Assembly: GCA_964478455.1 (NCBI GenBank)
Contig: CAYZJD010000271.1
Location: 1-6,695 of the forward strand
DNA from: CAYZJD01 sp964478455
GTDB lineage: Bacteria > Acidobacteriota > Terriglobia > Bryobacterales > Bryobacteraceae
Reading direction: 5' to 3'
Length of the DNA stretch: 6,695 bases
The position numbers and the translations under genes were made by a program. The stretch's first letter is position 1; each line of letters opens with the position of its first letter. Shown piece after piece: positions 1 through 5,496 of the stretch. The notes under the pieces are model-generated. The model saw nothing but the letters and a program-made list of their open reading frames with translations, did no database searches and was not told the origin of the DNA.

Positions 1-2
1 AC

Positions 3-473
3 ATCAAGCAGAAAGAGTTCAAGGGAACCCGCTTCCGCGGCCAGCCGCCCGACAACTCGCACGACTGGGTGCTGCACATCTCCCGCGAAGGGAAGAAGGA
101 GGGCATGGGACGTTCCTATAAGTTCGAGTCCCGTCCCATCCTGTTGCAGGAGGTCGAGCAAAATCCGAAGAACGTTCCGTTCGATATCCTCGAGCCGGCC
201 GAAGACACCTTGAAACTGCCGCGGCCCGAGCGTTACGAGGTAAAGGTGACGCGCGACACGAGGGCCACGCGGGCCATGATGTGGTTGTGGACCGGCGAGG
301 TGGTGGCCGACGGCCAGGGCTACCGGGTGCTGGCCACGGATGCCAAGGGAGAAATGAGGATCCCTCGCGGCATCGTGAAGAACACGCCGGCAGTGCTCAA
401 CCTGCGGCTGGCTGGCATGAACGCCAACGGCAAGATCTACTTCTACGACAAGGTGTACAAGGTCACCGAGTGA
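3..473 (+). CDS. Unrecognised protein, 5'-truncated (C-terminal 156 residues)
   Basis: This is an open frame running in from the left edge of the window and ending at TGA 471-473, so the true start lies upstream. The visible 156 residues are soluble and charged, with no membrane segment. The first third is rich in Lys, Arg and Gly (IKQKEFKGTRFRGQPPDN). The last 80 or so residues alternate hydrophobic and polar residues with turns (YEVKVTRDTR, YRVLATDAKGEMRIPRG, KIYFYDKVYKVTE), which looks like a beta-sandwich or Ig/Fn3-like fold; that is inference from pattern only. I do not recognise a family. The reading frame is supported by its length and by the stop overlapping the GTG start of tsaB (GTGA, 470-473), a typical sign of translational coupling. 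The in-frame ATG at 69 is internal, because the frame is open and coding-like before it. Confidence 0.8.
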   Translation: MKQKEFKGTRFRGQPPDNSHDWVLHISREGKKEGMGRSYKFESRPILLQEVEQNPKNVPFDILEPAEDTLKLPRPERYEVKVTRDTRATRAMMWLWTGEVVADGQGYRVLATDAKGEMRIPRGIVKNTPAVLNLRLAGMNANGKIYFYDKVYKVTE

Positions 474-1141
474 CGCCCCGCATCCTGGCCATCGACACGA
501 CCACAGAGTTCGGCAGCCTGGCGCTCGTGTGCGGGAGCCAGGTGGTGGAGGAGTTGCTGCTGCACGCACGGGATGGCTTTGGCCACGTCCTCTATCCTCA
601 CCTGGAGACGTTGCTAGCCAGGCACGGCTGGGATCTGGCGGACATCGACTGCTACGCGGCGGCGTCCGGGCCGGGTTCGTTCACCGGCATTCGCGTCGGC
701 CTGTCCGCGGCCAAGGGTCTGGCCGAAGCGATGGCGAGGCCAGTGGTGGCGGTGTCCAACCTTCAGGCAGTCGCCTGGTTCGGCAACACCGCGCTGCGGG
801 CCACGGTGCTCGACGCCCGCCGGGGCGAGGTCTATGCCGCAGTGTACGCAGCGTCGCTCAAGCTGGTGGCGCCGGAGGTGGTAACGAAGTTCCCCGCCTG
901 GCTCGCTTCCCTGCCCGAGGGTGATCTCGAGTTTCTCTCGACCGACTTCACGCCCTTTCGCGCAGGGCTCGCCGGCACGCGGTTCGAACATGCACTGGTG
1001 ACAGAGGTCCCGCGTGCGCTCGCCGGCGCGGTTGGACAGATCGCTGCGGAGCGTTTCGCGGTCGGGCACGCCCTCGATCCGGCCTCTATCGACGCCAACT
1101 ACGTCCGCCGCTCCGACGCCGAACTCTTCTGGAAGGATTAA
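470..1141 (+). CDS. tsaB: TsaB, tRNA threonylcarbamoyladenosine biosynthesis protein
   Basis: TsaB (YeaZ) is the non-catalytic, ASKHA-fold partner of TsaD. With TsaE they transfer threonylcarbamoyl to A37 of ANN-decoding tRNAs (t6A) in the cytoplasm. The 223-residue product has the family hallmarks: an N-terminal nucleotide-fold strand ILAIDTTTEFGSLAL (5-19), the signature SGPGSFTGIRVGL (66-78) followed by SAAKGLA, the strand VLDARRGEVYAAVY (113-126), and the family-typical C-terminus YVRRSDAELFW (211-221). Length is normal for TsaB. The start is GTG 470-472, overlapping the upstream stop, with AAGG at 459-462 seven bases before it. The frame is open further upstream, but that part reads as an out-of-frame shadow of the preceding gene. 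Many genomes place rimI or tsaE beside tsaB; here the downstream neighbour converges and the upstream gene is unknown. Confidence 0.95.
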   Translation: MTPRILAIDTTTEFGSLALVCGSQVVEELLLHARDGFGHVLYPHLETLLARHGWDLADIDCYAAASGPGSFTGIRVGLSAAKGLAEAMARPVVAVSNLQAVAWFGNTALRATVLDARRGEVYAAVYAASLKLVAPEVVTKFPAWLASLPEGDLEFLSTDFTPFRAGLAGTRFEHALVTEVPRALAGAVGQIAAERFAVGHALDPASIDANYVRRSDAELFWKD

Positions 1142-1142
1142 A

Positions 1143-1170
1143 CCCGGGGACAGCCCGCATGTTCCCCGCT
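1143..1170. terminator. Possible bidirectional terminator between tsaB and the cupin gene
   Basis: The 34-nt gap between the convergent stop codons holds an inverted repeat. CGGGGA (1145-1150) pairs with TCCCCG (1163-1168), and the stem can grow by two more pairs if T1162 is bulged. The + strand is followed by only CTTT. The - strand is followed by GGTTTAAT, a short T run. The stem is good but the U-tracts are poor, so this is a moderate call. Confidence 0.4.
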
Positions 1171-1175
1171 TTGGT

Positions 1176-1640
1176 CTACTTCGTCTCTACCTTCACGATC
1201 ACGTAGGTGAGCTGCTGGCCCGGCTCGAGCAGCACCTGGTGCGGCGTGTTCGCCGGGATGTGCGCCAAGTCGCCGGGCCCCAGCCTTTTCTTTACGCCGC
1301 CCTCGATGGCCGTCCCGCGGATCTCGCCGGGAGCGGTGGTCCTGCCTCCGATCACCTTGCCGCCGGCCACCAGCGTCGCTTCGCCGGTCTGCACGATGAA
1401 GATATCGGCAACGGTTTCGTGCACCTCGGATTCACCGCTTCGCTCGCGGTGAGCGACCATCACGAGATGGTTGCCAAACTGGCCGAGTTGTTCGGTCGCG
1501 ACTTTCAGCTCGTTCATCTTCGGCGCGAGGCTCTTCTCGAAACCCCTGAGTTGAGCCGATGGCCAATGGACGAAGCCCGGCGGGTCGGCGGCGGCAAGCG
1601 TTAGCGCGGCCGCTGCAAGCACCAAGCACGTTCTCTGCAC
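1176..1640 (-). CDS. Secreted single-domain cupin protein
   Basis: The 154-residue product has an N-terminal signal peptide (MQRTCLVLAAAALTLAAA, 1-18, probable cleavage near residue 18) and one cupin beta-barrel at about 55-150. Cupin motif 1 is recognisable as E72-x-H74-x4-D79-x6-G86, and motif 2 as G123-x5-P129-x-N131-x2-H134. The canonical motif 1 is HxH...E, so the first His is replaced by Glu and the Glu by Asp. H74, H134 and the acidic residues could still bind a metal. Small cupins of this type have varied or unknown roles, so I assign no substrate. The GTG start at 1640-1638 is chosen because a perfect AGGAGG (1647-1652) lies six bases upstream and because the signal peptide begins there; the longer open frame up to 1742 overlaps the upstream gene. 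The gene follows the GH172 gene after 11 nt and is surely cotranscribed with it. Both are exported. Confidence 0.85.
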   Translation of the reverse strand: MQRTCLVLAAAALTLAAADPPGFVHWPSAQLRGFEKSLAPKMNELKVATEQLGQFGNHLVMVAHRERSGESEVHETVADIFIVQTGEATLVAGGKVIGGRTTAPGEIRGTAIEGGVKKRLGPGDLAHIPANTPHQVLLEPGQQLTYVIVKVETK

Positions 1641-1646
1641 GATGTT

Positions 1647-1652
1647 CCTCCT
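1647..1652 (-). promoter_or_regulatory. Ribosome binding site deciding the cupin GTG start
   Basis: A perfect AGGAGG on the - strand shares its last-written plus-strand bases with the stop codon of the upstream GH172 gene (TGA at 1654-1652) and sits six bases before GTG 1640. It fixes the cupin start and suggests reinitiation by ribosomes finishing the upstream gene. Confidence 0.8.
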
Positions 1653-2788
1653 CACGAGCGAATGTTCACCTTCGGAATCCGCTGCTCGGCAGGCGCAAGC
1701 GGCGGGAAGTCGGTGTAGGGTGAATCTTGATACCAGTAGCACACCGAAAAGAAGTTGTCGCCTCGATCATTGGCGTGCCCGTGCTCCATGGTGTGCTTCA
1801 TGTAGCGCTCAAAGGTGACCGGGTTGTCGCCGTGCCAGCGGTAGCAGCAATAGCGCCCGCCGGTGCGCTCGGCCATGACAATCAGCGGCGCGCCGTAGTA
1901 ATGGTGCGCGAACGCCGTGGCGCCGTCCCGGCCGCCAAAGTTCCAGCTCCCAAGGAAGTAGTCCTCTGAGCCGGTCCCGATGATGATGGGCCTGGTCTCG
2001 TCATCGACGAAGATCATGTCGTCGCCTTCCCCCATCCATCCGTCCGCGTTGATGAGGACGCCGAGCGTCACGCCCATCAGGTGGCCGCGGCCGCGCGCCT
2101 CTGCATACACGTAATTCAGCTTGCCGTCCGGGTTCCGCTTGGCGTCTTCGCCGCTGGACGGAACGCAAGGCGCTGCCTGACGGTACTGCGCGTGAAAGTA
2201 GAGCACGTCATCGGGCAGGGCCGGGACAAGCTGGTAGTCGATGTTCGAATAGAACGCGTTGACTCGTTCCTTGCCCTCGTTGGCCACCGTGATTCTCGCC
2301 GACTTGTGGAACGGCATGGCGAAGTAGCAGTTGAGCGAGCGGCCGGGCGAGCAGGCCAGGTACGCCGACTGGTAGATGACGTACTGGCCGAGATTCAGTC
2401 CGAAGAAGTCGCCGACCGGCGTCTCCACGCTGGGCTTGTCGCTCCCCTCCCAATATGCGCGCAGCACGAGTTCCTTGAGATGGTTCTGGCTCTGGGCCGC
2501 GATGGTGAACCAGATGTGCGTTATTACCCCCGGCCCAGCGCTACTGAACAACTCCTGCGTCGCCCCCGGTTCGACCGTGAAGAAGTCACGGTTGCCCCCG
2601 GTGCGGTCGTGGCTCGACTGCTTGAGAGACTTGTAACGTTGCGCGCGCGCGTAGCGGGGAAGGAGCCGCGAGTCGGCGTGCCCCACCTGCCCCTGGGTCG
2701 CAGCGGACGCCGCGGCAGCGAGCCCTGCGCCGCCGCCAAGGCCGCGCAAAAACAAACGGCGATTCGCGGAATCCGATTTCATTGTCAT
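1652..2788 (-). CDS. Tat-exported DUF2961 / GH172 glycoside hydrolase-like protein
   Basis: The 378-residue product carries a twin-arginine signal: NRRLFLRG (9-16), then a Gly/Ala-rich hydrophobic stretch (17-30) and a probable cleavage site near A38. The mature part is a full DUF2961 domain, visible from ETPVGDFFG (122-130), WMGEGDDMIFVDDE (251-264) and GTGSEDYF (271-278). This family is now glycoside hydrolase family GH172, whose known members cleave difructose dianhydride I or D-arabinofuranosides (established knowledge). Its two catalytic Glu are 21 residues apart in the characterised alpha-FFase; E254 and E275 here have the same spacing, so an active retaining hydrolase is likely. The substrate is unknown; fructo- or arabinofuranosides in the periplasm are the best guess. 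Start ATG 2788 (MTMKSD) has AGGAG (2798-2802) nine bases upstream; the next ATG, two codons on, is less well spaced. The cupin gene follows after 11 nt. Confidence 0.9.
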   Translation of the reverse strand: MTMKSDSANRRLFLRGLGGGAGLAAAASAATQGQVGHADSRLLPRYARAQRYKSLKQSSHDRTGGNRDFFTVEPGATQELFSSAGPGVITHIWFTIAAQSQNHLKELVLRAYWEGSDKPSVETPVGDFFGLNLGQYVIYQSAYLACSPGRSLNCYFAMPFHKSARITVANEGKERVNAFYSNIDYQLVPALPDDVLYFHAQYRQAAPCVPSSGEDAKRNPDGKLNYVYAEARGRGHLMGVTLGVLINADGWMGEGDDMIFVDDETRPIIIGTGSEDYFLGSWNFGGRDGATAFAHHYYGAPLIVMAERTGGRYCCYRWHGDNPVTFERYMKHTMEHGHANDRGDNFFSVCYWYQDSPYTDFPPLAPAEQRIPKVNIRS

Positions 2789-2797
2789 CCACGTAGT

Positions 2798-2834
2798 CTC
2801 CTGATTTGGAATCGATTGCCGAGCCGGAATTATA
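2798..2834 (-). promoter_or_regulatory. Probable promoter -10 box and ribosome binding site of the GH172-cupin operon
   Basis: The - strand has a perfect TATAAT at 2834-2829, which would start transcription near 2822 and give a leader of about 34 nt to ATG 2788. AGGAG lies at 2802-2798. I see no convincing -35 hexamer 16-18 nt further upstream (the sequence there is pyrimidine- and GC-rich), so the promoter may depend on an activator or be a chance match. Confidence 0.4.
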
Positions 2835-2977
2835 TCGAAAAGGCGGCGGGAATGGAGCGCGACGAAGGAAAGTACCGGACCCCGCATCCCGCCAATGGGG
2901 GTATTACCTCAGGTACGCGTTGGCAGGCTGAATTGTAAAGACTCGTATTGCACTGAAAACAAAAGAGATTGCCCTTG

Positions 2978-3022
2978 TTGACTTAGTACTAGATCGGCTA
3001 TAGAATTGGTTTTAATGTAGGG
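2978..3022 (+). promoter_or_regulatory. Sigma70-like promoter of the response regulator gene
   Basis: TTGACT (2978-2983, five of six bases of TTGACA) is followed after 17 nt by TAGAAT (3001-3006, five of six of TATAAT). Transcription would begin near 3013, leaving a short leader of about 18 nt with a weak AGGG (3019-3022) eight bases before ATG 3031. The spacer contains the 8-bp palindrome TAGTACTA (2984-2991). Confidence 0.65.
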
Positions 3023-3030
3023 CGTGCGTC

Positions 3031-3756
3031 ATGAACCCATCAAGCTCAGCAGTTCACGTAGCAGAGCAAGGCCCCGGCAACTCGCGCCCGATTCGAGTGC
3101 TCGTTGCCGACGATCACCCGATCGTTCGAGATGGCTTGCGGCGGTTGCTTGCACTGGAGGACGACATTGATGTCGTCGGGGAGGCGGGTGACGGCGAGGC
3201 GACCATCGCGCTCATTGACCAGCTCGACCCTGACATCGTGCTCCTGGACTTGCGAATGCCCGGCCTGGACGGCCTGTCGGTCTTGCAGAAGCTTCAGCGG
3301 CTCAATAAGACGACGCGGATCATTGTCCTGACGGCATCCGACGACAAGAACGAATTCGTGCAAGCGATGAAGCTCGGCTGCGCCGGTATCGTGCTGAAGC
3401 AGACGGCCTCGGAGCTGATCGTCAAGAGCATCCGCAAGGTGCACGCCGGCGAGATCTGGTTGGACTCGCACACCACCGCCGCGGTGATGCGCCAGTTCGC
3501 GGCGCCGCCAGAGCCGGCGGCGGCCGGGGGCGCCCGCAGCCGCGACCGTTCGCCACTGAGCCAGCGCGAAAGGGAGATCGTCGCGCTGGTTGCACAAGGG
3601 TACAAGAACAAGGAAATGGCTGAGAAGATGTTCATCAGCGAGCAGACGGTGAAGAACCATCTCCACAACATCTTCGACAAGTTGGGCGTTTCCGATCGTC
3701 TGGAACTGGCGCTGTACGCCATCCACAAGGGCCTGCACCTGGAAGAGCAAGGCTGA
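3031..3756 (+). CDS. NarL/FixJ-family response regulator (REC + LuxR-type HTH)
   Basis: This is a 241-residue cytoplasmic transcription factor controlled by phosphorylation. The receiver domain spans about 21-137 and has all key residues: acidic pair D27/D28 (LVADDHP), phosphoacceptor D73 (IVLLDLRMPG), T101 (IVLTAS) and K123 (GIVLKQ). A Pro/Ala/Gly linker (157-170) leads to a LuxR-type helix-turn-helix at about 173-237, with the typical LSQREREIVALVAQG and MFISEQTVKNHLHNIFDKLGV. The N-terminus has about 20 extra residues before the receiver domain, whereas most relatives begin directly at IRVLVADDH. ATG 3031 is the only sensible start. No histidine kinase gene is adjacent, so the partner is unknown. 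It is transcribed divergently from the GH172-cupin operon, which makes that operon a natural candidate target, by inference from position only. Confidence 0.95.
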   Translation: MNPSSSAVHVAEQGPGNSRPIRVLVADDHPIVRDGLRRLLALEDDIDVVGEAGDGEATIALIDQLDPDIVLLDLRMPGLDGLSVLQKLQRLNKTTRIIVLTASDDKNEFVQAMKLGCAGIVLKQTASELIVKSIRKVHAGEIWLDSHTTAAVMRQFAAPPEPAAAGGARSRDRSPLSQREREIVALVAQGYKNKEMAEKMFISEQTVKNHLHNIFDKLGVSDRLELALYAIHKGLHLEEQG

Positions 3757-3921
3757 GCTGCTTTCCATCTCTGTTCTCGTCTCACAGTACCGGAGCCTGC
3801 GTACTCGAAAAGTGTGCGTCGACGGTCCCTTCCGTAAGGCGCTGAGCACAGCCAATGCATTGAGCCTCTTGCATTTCCACAGCCGTTGGGACTAGCATTT
3901 CTGGTGAAAGGAATAATCCAG
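3757..3921. other. Intergenic region between response regulator and IPT/TIG gene
   Basis: These 165 nt hold no gene I can support. There is no clear hairpin plus T-tract after the response regulator. A perfect 10-bp palindrome CAATGCATTG lies at 3853-3862. A weak promoter-like pair TTGCAT (3869-3874) and TAGCAT (3893-3898), spaced 18 nt, could drive the IPT/TIG gene, but the match is poor. One copy of a 22-nt imperfect direct repeat lies at 3825-3846. Confidence 0.5.
3825..3846 (+). repeat. Imperfect 22-nt direct repeat, copy 1
   Basis: The sequence reads gtccct, three bases, then gtaaggcgctgag. It matches positions 4321-4342 at 20 of 22 bases in the same orientation. This copy lies in the intergenic region upstream of the IPT/TIG gene. 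Confidence 0.6.
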
Positions 3922-4272
3922 ATGAGGCTGTCTTTTATCCCGGCGGTGGCGGTCGCGCTGCTAACCGCTTGCCTGGTTCTTAGCGCCCAAGAAGCATTTC
4001 CCCGCATGACGTCGGTCGATCCCACGGCCGGGAAAGCCGGCGACGTGATCACGGTTGCGGGCGAGAACCTCGACAAGGCAAACGTGGCCCAGCTTTATCT
4101 GACCGACGGGAAGAACGACATCAAGGTCGAGATGACCGAGCAGGCAGCCACCTCGATCAAGTTCAAAATCCCGACGTCGGTCAAGCCGGGGCGTTTCAAC
4201 CTGATGGTGCTGACGACCGGCAAGCAGCCGAAACTCATCGAGCAGCCGGTAAAGGTGACCGTGGAAGGTTAA
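3922..4272 (+). CDS. Small secreted or lipid-anchored IPT/TIG-domain protein
   Basis: The 116-residue product has an N-terminal export signal (1-22, MRLSFIPAVAVALLTACLVL) followed by a single Ig-like IPT/TIG domain (about 27-114), recognised by SVDPTAGKAGDVITVAGENL (31-50) and the alternating beta-strand pattern to the C-terminal VKVTVEG. IPT/TIG domains are binding or spacer modules of extracellular proteins; a single domain gives no enzymatic function. The signal is ambiguous. LTAC (14-17) fits a lipobox with C17 as lipidation site, but the hydrophobic stretch continues past the Cys, so ordinary cleavage near SA-QEA (22/23) is also possible. Start ATG 3922 has AAAGGA (3907-3912) nine bases upstream; the TTG at 3886 in the same frame would put a hydrophobic extension before the signal and lacks that spacing. 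It converges on the TPR gene with a 33-nt gap. Confidence 0.85.
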   Translation: MRLSFIPAVAVALLTACLVLSAQEAFPRMTSVDPTAGKAGDVITVAGENLDKANVAQLYLTDGKNDIKVEMTEQAATSIKFKIPTSVKPGRFNLMVLTTGKQPKLIEQPVKVTVEG

Positions 4273-4275
4273 TGA

Positions 4276-4295
4276 CCGCGGCGCGGGTCCCGCGG
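4276..4295. terminator. GC-rich inverted repeat between convergent IPT/TIG and TPR genes
   Basis: Within the 33-nt gap between stop codons, CGCGG (4282-4286) can pair with CCGCG (4290-4294) around a GTC loop. Alternatively CCGCGG (4276-4281) can pair with CCGCGG (4290-4295). No T-tract follows on either strand, so this could at best be a weak or factor-assisted terminator. Confidence 0.25.
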
Positions 4296-4305
4296 AAGGC
4301 GCGCG

Positions 4306-5496
4306 TCATCCTTTCTGCCTGTCCCTCCTGTAAGGCGCTGAGAGAAACCGCCGGCATTGTTTGGCCGCGTCCGATTCAGGCGCCAGCCGCACGGCGTGGC
4401 GGTAGGCCTGAACGGCCTCCGAGCGCCGGCCCTTCAAGTCGCAGATCTGCCCGAGGCGCAGCCAGGCGAATGTCCCGGTGTTGAGGTCGAGATCCTGCGC
4501 GCGGGCAGTGACTCTCCGCATGTTGTCCAACGCCGCGTCGAGGTCGCCGTACCAGAACTGGATGGTCCCGCGTGCGTACCAGATCTTCTCGGCCGGCAGC
4601 CGGGTGAAACCCGCCACACCTGCCGATCGCATCTCTTCGATCCGCTGAATGGCGGCGAGCGCCCTCGCCTTGTCGCCGTTGTCGCTGTGCATTTGCGCGA
4701 GTTCGAATCGCAACAGGTAGTTGCGCGGGAAGCGCTCGATGAGGCTGTCGAGCAACGGGATCGCCTTGCCTGGCAGCCGCTCACGGCGGTAGATCGCGCA
4801 CAGCAGAATCTGCGCGTCGTACCGATTGAGCCGGCCTTTGGCGCCGACCAGTTCAAGCGTGCGGATGCCGCCGTCCTTGTCGCCGCGGAAGCCCACCAGG
4901 AAGCCGAGCAGCTTGATGTGCCAGGGGAGGCTGCCAACCACGTAGTCGTGGACGCCTTGAAGCAACCGCGCATCGGCGTTGGAGGCGTCGAGCTCGCTCA
5001 CTTTGTTGTGCAGCTTGCGGCCTGAGGTGGCGTCGCGCAGCGCGTCGAACCACGCTTTGCGAACGAGGAAGTTGTAGTTGGCGCGCAGGCCGTAGGCCAC
5101 GCCGAGCGCGTACATGGCGGCGGTGTCGCGCGCGTTCGACTGGAGCCGCTTCTGAGAAACCTCCATCGACCGGCGGATGGCGTCGTCGAACAGGCGGTTG
5201 TCTGCGGGCGTGGGTTCCACCTTTGGCCGGCGCAAGAACGGATTCGTGCCGCTGACGAGTTCACTTTCCAGCGCACCGGCCCGGAACATAGCCCGATATA
5301 GAATCGCCTGCGCCAGGTGGTTGTGGCTGGGGGCGCTGTCCTGGTTCTCGCGAATGTCCCGCTGGAATTCGGCGATCGCCTCGTCGTACTCCAGGTTGTA
5401 GAAGTGGTCGAAGCCCTTGCCGAGAGAAACGTCGCCGGTTGCCTGTGCGGCCGAAAGAAAGAGGAATGAGATAAGCGCGAGCATGCGTGGTTTCAT
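4306..5496 (-). CDS. Exported tetratricopeptide-repeat protein
   Basis: The 396-residue product has a signal peptide (MKPRMLALISFLFLSAAQA, 1-19) and then mostly helical sequence with TPR-like units. One is at about 27-60 (FDHFYNLEYDEAIAEFQRDI). A run at about 227-375 includes AQILLCAIYRRERLPGKAIPLLDSLIERFPRN, LLRFELAQMHSDNGDKARALAAI, ARGTIQFWYGDLDAALDNM and LRLGQICDLKGRRSEAVQAYRHAVRLAPES as successive helix pairs. The middle (about 100-210) is less regular, with a hydrophobic patch SLPWHIKLLGFLVGF (189-203) that may pack inside the solenoid or touch the membrane. TPR proteins of this kind are periplasmic scaffolds; no partner can be named. Start ATG 5496 overlaps the queG stop (ATGA), and there is no obvious Shine-Dalgarno, so translation probably depends on queG. 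The same frame stays open upstream to 6162 but that part lies inside queG in another frame and is a shadow. Confidence 0.85.
   Translation of the reverse strand: MKPRMLALISFLFLSAAQATGDVSLGKGFDHFYNLEYDEAIAEFQRDIRENQDSAPSHNHLAQAILYRAMFRAGALESELVSGTNPFLRRPKVEPTPADNRLFDDAIRRSMEVSQKRLQSNARDTAAMYALGVAYGLRANYNFLVRKAWFDALRDATSGRKLHNKVSELDASNADARLLQGVHDYVVGSLPWHIKLLGFLVGFRGDKDGGIRTLELVGAKGRLNRYDAQILLCAIYRRERLPGKAIPLLDSLIERFPRNYLLRFELAQMHSDNGDKARALAAIQRIEEMRSAGVAGFTRLPAEKIWYARGTIQFWYGDLDAALDNMRRVTARAQDLDLNTGTFAWLRLGQICDLKGRRSEAVQAYRHAVRLAPESDAAKQCRRFLSAPYRRDRQKG
4321..4342 (+). repeat. Imperfect 22-nt direct repeat, copy 2
   Basis: This is the partner of 3825-3846 (20 of 22 identical, same orientation). 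It lies within the last codons of the TPR gene, where on the - strand it encodes LSAPYRRD (residues 385-392). Confidence 0.6.

Larger units (their letters stand above)
2789..3030. other. Divergent intergenic region between the GH172 operon and the response regulator
   Basis: This is the longest gene-free stretch in the window (242 nt). It holds a - strand TATAAT near its left end and a + strand sigma70-like promoter near its right end. The right half (about 2935-3020) is visibly more AT-rich than the flanking genes, as expected of a regulatory region. I see no RNA gene and no clear long inverted repeat in it. Confidence 0.7.

Noticed and set aside
2640..2650. GC dinucleotide run
   Set aside because: It encodes part of the GH172 mature N-terminus (ARA) and is just local codon choice in GC-rich DNA, too short to be a meaningful repeat.
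2081..2938. 285-codon + strand open frame opposite the GH172 gene
   Set aside because: It is antisense to a convincing DUF2961 gene, is Arg/Val/Ala-rich without motifs, and runs through the intergenic promoter region.
3046..4076. Long open frames of about 260-269 codons on the - strand opposite the response regulator
   Set aside because: They mirror a clearly coding gene on the + strand, show no family pattern and are typical antisense shadows in GC-rich DNA.
4272..4484. 70-codon + strand open frame after the IPT/TIG gene
   Set aside because: It is antisense to the TPR gene 3' end, very Arg/Ala/Pro-rich and without motifs; treated as a shadow.
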